Assembly: GCA_030039675.1 (NCBI GenBank)
Contig: JASHVE010000274.1
Coordinates: 1-40,310 of the forward strand
Source: Acidobacteriaceae bacterium
GTDB lineage: Bacteria; Acidobacteriota; Terriglobia; Terriglobales; Acidobacteriaceae
Length of the DNA stretch: 40,310 nucleotides
Direction of reading: 5' to 3'
Within the stretch, counting starts at the first letter, position 1; every line of letters starts with the position of its first letter. Positions 36,449-40,310 of the stretch are shown piece by piece. The notes under the pieces were generated by a model that saw only the letters and a program-made list of their open reading frames with translations, was not told where the DNA came from and did no database searches. The position numbers and the translations under genes are program-made.

Positions 36449-38284
36449 ATGGGCCGCCGGATTTTTTACCTTGTTCTCCTCGCCATCGTTGTTCGCGCGA
36501 GCGCCGCGGTTGCAGACGATCCGTGGGTTGAAGTCACCAGCGCGCACTTCGCTCTGCTCACCGATGCCGGCGAAAAAGAAGGCCGCCGCACTTTGGATCA
36601 GTTCGAGCGCATGCGGTGGGTCTTTCATACCTTGTTTCCGATGGCGAAGGTCGATCCGGCTGAGCCGATCGTCGTGCTGGCGGCAAAGAATCAGAAGACG
36701 TTCAGCGCTCTGGAACCGGCGTCCTATCTAGCCAAGGGGCAATTAAAGATTGGCGGCTACTTCCTGCACTCCTCCGACAAGAACTACATCCTTCTGCGGC
36801 TTGACGAAGAGTACGAACATCCATTCGCTAGCGTGTATCACGAGTACACGCACGTGCAGTTTGCCTCGGCAGATGGATGGCTGCCGCTGTGGCTGAACGA
36901 GGGCATCGCCGAGTTCATGCAGAACACCGATATCAACGGCAAAGATGTGCGTCTCGGCCAGCCAAGCATGGATGACATTCTCTATCTGCGGCAGAACCGC
37001 ATTATTCCGCTGCCTGTGCTTTTTCAGGTAGATTCCAATTCGCCGTATTATCACGAAGAGCAGAAGGGGTCAGTGTTCTACGCGGAGTCCTGGGCTCTTA
37101 CCCACTACCTGCTGGTAACCGATCATCAGAACCGTACGCATCGCGTGGACGATTACACCGCCCTGCTGAGTCAGAACGTCGATCCGGTGACCGCAGCGGA
37201 AAAAGCGTTTGGCGATCTGAAACAACTCGAAGCAGCGCTCCACTCATATATTCAAGCCGCGCAGTACAAAGAGTTTGTGATGTCGAGCGCGGCTGCTCCG
37301 ATTGACGAGTCTTCGTATAAGACCGAAGCACTTGCAAAGACGCAATCGGATGCCGTGAGAGCGGATGTGCTGGCCAGCGTAGGGCGCACCGATGATGCCC
37401 GGGCTCTGCTCGATGCGGTTTTGAAACAGGACCCGAATAACGTACAGGCCCGCGAGACGATGGGATTCCTCGCATCCCATTCGGGAAAGTTCGATGAGGC
37501 GCGAAGGTGGTATGGCGAAGCGGTCAAACTCGGTTCGCAGAATTTTCTTGCCTACTACTATTTCGCCATCTTCTCCATGTACGGCAACGATCAGGAGCCG
37601 GACCCGGAAATCGAGAGCAGCCTGCGCACAGCGATGCGTCTCAATCCGCGCTTTGCTCCGGCTTACGACCGGCTTGCCTCTTACTACGGAATGAGGCACG
37701 AGAATCTCGAAGACGCGCACAGATTGAACGTGCGCGCCGTTGAGCTCGACCCCGCGAATATTGTTTTTCGAGTCAATTCGGCGAGCCTGCTCATGGAGAT
37801 GGATCGCTACTCCGATGCAATGGCGGTTCTTGAAACGGCGGCAAAGATGGCGAAAAAGCCGGAAGACCTCTCCCTGGTGCAGAACAGAATTGAGGAGCTC
37901 AACCGGGTGCAGGCGGCGCGCACGCAACCCGCAGCCGATGCTTCCGCACAGGTCGTCTCCACGCCTGTGGTGGTCTCTGCCGGGCCAAAATACCCCACGA
38001 TGCCGGTTAGCGCGGCGAAGCTCACAGCGGATGGCGTGATCCGCGACGTAAAGTGTAACTATCCAACCGAGATTGAATTTCGGGTGGAGGGCGCGCCGGG
38101 GAAAAATGTCTCCCTTTACGACAACGACTTCACAAATATTGAACTGACTGCGGTTGGATTGACATTTACAGGCTCGGTAAATCCCTGCTCCGATTTCGAA
38201 GGCAAAAAAGCGCGCGTCAAGTATGTTGCCAGCTCTGACAAATCGGTTGACGGGCAGGTGGTTGCAATCGAACTCAGGAAATGA
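36449..38284 (+). CDS. Secreted gluzincin-type metallopeptidase-like protein with TPRs
   Basis: SVYHEYTHVQFASADGWLPLWLNEGIAEFMQ (intact HExxH and NEG), then TPR repeats and a C-terminal beta-rich domain. Confidence 0.78.
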   Translation: MGRRIFYLVLLAIVVRASAAVADDPWVEVTSAHFALLTDAGEKEGRRTLDQFERMRWVFHTLFPMAKVDPAEPIVVLAAKNQKTFSALEPASYLAKGQLKIGGYFLHSSDKNYILLRLDEEYEHPFASVYHEYTHVQFASADGWLPLWLNEGIAEFMQNTDINGKDVRLGQPSMDDILYLRQNRIIPLPVLFQVDSNSPYYHEEQKGSVFYAESWALTHYLLVTDHQNRTHRVDDYTALLSQNVDPVTAAEKAFGDLKQLEAALHSYIQAAQYKEFVMSSAAAPIDESSYKTEALAKTQSDAVRADVLASVGRTDDARALLDAVLKQDPNNVQARETMGFLASHSGKFDEARRWYGEAVKLGSQNFLAYYYFAIFSMYGNDQEPDPEIESSLRTAMRLNPRFAPAYDRLASYYGMRHENLEDAHRLNVRAVELDPANIVFRVNSASLLMEMDRYSDAMAVLETAAKMAKKPEDLSLVQNRIEELNRVQAARTQPAADASAQVVSTPVVVSAGPKYPTMPVSAAKLTADGVIRDVKCNYPTEIEFRVEGAPGKNVSLYDNDFTNIELTAVGLTFTGSVNPCSDFEGKKARVKYVASSDKSVDGQVVAIELRK

Positions 38285-38285
38285 G

Positions 38286-38738
38286 CTACTCTGCTGATTT
38301 CATCGGATTGAGAACGTTGAGGCCAGTGAAACGATCTTCGTTGTCGGTCACCAGGGTACAGCCGTTGGCCTCGGCGATGGCCGCGTAGATCATCTCGACC
38401 GGCGCGCAGGGCAGCCCGGCGTGTTCGCGTTCGGCCACCAGGCGCGCCCAGACCATCGCAGCCCTGTCATCGAAGTTGAGAACCCGGTTGCCAAAGACCA
38501 CCCGCGGTCCGCGCGGGCCGGTAAACCAGCCCTCCTCCTCGGTGCGCTTTTCTCCCGCGGCCAACTCGAGGATTCCATTCCAGACTTCGGCAAGGTTCAT
38601 TGAGCAAATGTAGAGGTTTTCGTCGGGCTGCTGATCGAGCCATGCGGCAAGCGACTCGGGAGGAGCGGGTGCGAGAATCTTGTTGAGGATACCGGTGTCG
38701 AGCAGATAGCGAGTCACGGGCCGATCCTGCTCCCCCAT
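38286..38738 (-). CDS. PIN-domain ribonuclease (VapC-like), no adjacent VapB seen
   Basis: TRYLLDTGILNKIL; SMNLAEVWNGILEL; DDRAAMVWARLVAERE; MIYAAIAEANGCTLVTDNEDRFTGLNVLNP. The GTG at 38717 is an alternative start. Confidence 0.87.
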   Translation of the reverse strand: MGEQDRPVTRYLLDTGILNKILAPAPPESLAAWLDQQPDENLYICSMNLAEVWNGILELAAGEKRTEEEGWFTGPRGPRVVFGNRVLNFDDRAAMVWARLVAEREHAGLPCAPVEMIYAAIAEANGCTLVTDNEDRFTGLNVLNPMKSAE

Positions 38739-38753
38739 TTCAAGTTGCTGCTT

Positions 38754-39134
38754 CTAGTTCACAAACCAGTCCCACTGCTCCTGGGTCAGCGGTACCACAG
38801 AAAGCCGGCCGATCAGCACCAGGGGTGAGTCGGCGAAGAGCTTTTCGGCCTTGACGGCGGCCAGCGTCTTGGGGTGCTTGAGCCGCTGCCCGGCCTTGAC
38901 CTTCACAATGGGCACCTTCGGGTCGGTCGGGTCCACACTGGTCACCGTGCCGGTGCCGACGGCCGCTTTTTCGTCGCCGGTGTGGTAGAAGATCCACTTC
39001 GTGCCGGCCTTCATCTCGCGGAGGTGCTTGACGGCCGTAGGGTTGGTCACTCCATCCCAGACGGTCTCCTTGTCGCGCAGCAGGTTGTCGAAGGAGTAGA
39101 CATCGGGCTCGCTCTTGAAGAGGAAGTAGCTCAT
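38754..39134 (-). CDS. EVE domain-containing protein
   Basis: MSYFLFKSEPDVYSFDNLLRDKETVWDGVTNPTAVKHLREMKAGTKWIFYHTGDEKAAVGTGTV. Confidence 0.92.
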   Translation of the reverse strand: MSYFLFKSEPDVYSFDNLLRDKETVWDGVTNPTAVKHLREMKAGTKWIFYHTGDEKAAVGTGTVTSVDPTDPKVPIVKVKAGQRLKHPKTLAAVKAEKLFADSPLVLIGRLSVVPLTQEQWDWFVN

Positions 39135-39138
39135 AGGC

Positions 39139-39272
39139 AGTTCACAGTTCGCAGTGCACAGTTGTCAGGGATCAATACCCCTGCAGGATACACCACGTTT
39201 CGCCGGCAGCGGCTTTCGTGCCCAGGTCGCGCCAAAACTGAGAACCTAGAACTGCGAACTGAGAACTGACCA
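39139..39272. repeat. Inverted pair of degenerate GAACTG-unit arrays
   Basis: cagttcacagttcgcagtgcacagttgtcag (about 39139-39170) is approximately the reverse complement of ctgagaacctagaactgcgaactgagaactgac (about 39238-39270). Confidence 0.6.
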
Positions 39273-39294
39273 CTGCCTTTACAATGAAATCAAT

Positions 39295-40310
39295 ATGATC
39301 CGTTTTTCTACCGCCGGCGAATCCCACGGCGAGGCGTTGATTGCGCTTATCTCCGGGCTGCCGGCCGGCGTTCCAGTCGATCTCGAATTCATCAATCGCG
39401 AGCTCTGGCGCCGTCAGCAAGGCTACGGCCGCGGCGGGCGCATGAAGATCGAGACCGACAAGGCGCACATTCTTTCCGGCGTGCGCCACGGCAAGACCAT
39501 CGGCTCGCCGATCGCCATCGAGATCGTGAACCGCGACTGGAAAAACTGGGAGGAGAAGCTACCGGTCGAGGCCGGCGACCCCGCCAAGCATCAGGCCGTC
39601 GCGTCGCCGCGACCCGGCCATGCCGACCTCGCCGGCGCACTCAAGTACAACTTTCCCGACGCCCGCTACGTGCTGGAGCGCGCCTCGGCTCGCGAGTCCA
39701 CTTCGCGCGTGGCCGCCGGAGCCTTTGCCAAGCTGTTTCTCCGCGCATTGGGGATCGAGGTGCTGAGCCACGTGATCCGCGTGGGCCACGCGGAGCTCAG
39801 TCGCCCGGCCACGTGGGACGAGATTGCCGCCGCTGCCGCCAAAGGCGAGGTGACGCTCGCCTGCGTCGATCCCACGACCGAAGAGCACATGAAAGAGCAG
39901 GTGGAGGAGGCCGCGCGCACCGGCGACACGGTGAACGGCGTCTTTGAGGTGGTTGCGCACAATGTACCTGCCGGCCTTGGCACCTACGCCAACTGGGACG
40001 AGCGGCTCGATGGCCTGCTGGCCTGGTCGGTGATGAGCCTGCAGGCGGTCAAAGCTGTCGAGATCGGCCGCGGCGTCACCGCTGCTGAATCCTTCGGCTC
40101 GCAGGTGCACGATCCGATTCACTACGCAACAGAAGACAACGGTAAGCCCACGCGGTTTACCCGTCCGCACAACAACGCCGGCGGCATCGAGGGTGGCGTT
40201 TCGAACGGCGAAGATGTGGTGGTGCGCGGCTACCTGAAGCCGATCTCCACGCTGCGCCGCCCGCTTGAATCGGTGCGCTTCGACACCCGCGAGGCCACCA
40301 GCGCCAGCTA
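39295..40310 (+). CDS. aroC: Chorismate synthase (3' end runs off window)
   Basis: MIRFSTAGESHGEALIALISGLPAGVPVDLEFINRELWRRQQGYGRGGRMKIE...SPRPGHADLAGALKYNFPDARYVLERASARESTSRVAAGA...RPHNNAGGIEGGVSNGEDV. Confidence 0.96.
   Translation, partial: MIRFSTAGESHGEALIALISGLPAGVPVDLEFINRELWRRQQGYGRGGRMKIETDKAHILSGVRHGKTIGSPIAIEIVNRDWKNWEEKLPVEAGDPAKHQAVASPRPGHADLAGALKYNFPDARYVLERASARESTSRVAAGAFAKLFLRALGIEVLSHVIRVGHAELSRPATWDEIAAAAAKGEVTLACVDPTTEEHMKEQVEEAARTGDTVNGVFEVVAHNVPAGLGTYANWDERLDGLLAWSVMSLQAVKAVEIGRGVTAAESFGSQVHDPIHYATEDNGKPTRFTRPHNNAGGIEGGVSNGEDVVVRGYLKPISTLRRPLESVRFDTREATSAS

Noticed and set aside
36449-38284. Second pseudo-peptidase
   Set aside because: Unlike the 28156 gene, it keeps HEYTH and NEG, so there is no evidence for loss of catalysis.
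1-40310. CRISPR array, retron, or diversity-generating retroelement
   Set aside because: No regularly spaced direct repeats, no Cas genes, no reverse transcriptase motifs (xxDD), and no TR/VR pair seen. The palindrome copies are dispersed kilobases apart, not arrayed.

Overview
This looks like a GC-rich, mostly chromosomal housekeeping window, probably from an acidobacterium (a TIGR03436-type VWFA protein, the rpoZ-rho and hrcA-grpE-dnaJ layouts, and abundant intergenic hairpin repeats point that way; this is inference from gene content). Recognisable genes: NahK-like kinase plus nucleotidyltransferase, YfgM/TPR, ECF sigma with a coupled partner, holin-IV-like protein, purine nucleoside permease, aquaglyceroporin, uxaA, rsmE, sdaA, comM, rpoZ, rho, tRNA-Ala(CGC), HAD-UbiA fusion, dnaJ/grpE/hrcA, DAHP synthase, HNH nuclease, hicAB, lpxB, M1-like protein, ctpA-type S41 protease, SurA/PpiC-like PPIase, YhaM-like HD exonuclease, gluzincin-TPR protein, PIN protein, EVE protein and aroC (partial). 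The items most worth a second look are: (1) a family of four ~118-137 bp long-palindrome elements in intergenic gaps, with two subfamilies and one apparent chimera; (2) a 25-bp exact duplication of the tRNA-Ala 3' end 112 bp downstream, resembling an att scar; (3) an unannotated 27-aa Lys/Ala-rich histone-H1-like microprotein gene with its own strong promoter, 5' hairpin and downstream palindrome; (4) an M1 peptidase-like protein that has lost its zinc/catalytic motifs; (5) a small HNH + HicAB accessory insertion with an atypical HicA; (6) an EVE-PIN gene pair; (7) a second short hairpin repeat family with shared GTGCTCTCCCA...TGGGGCACCC ends.
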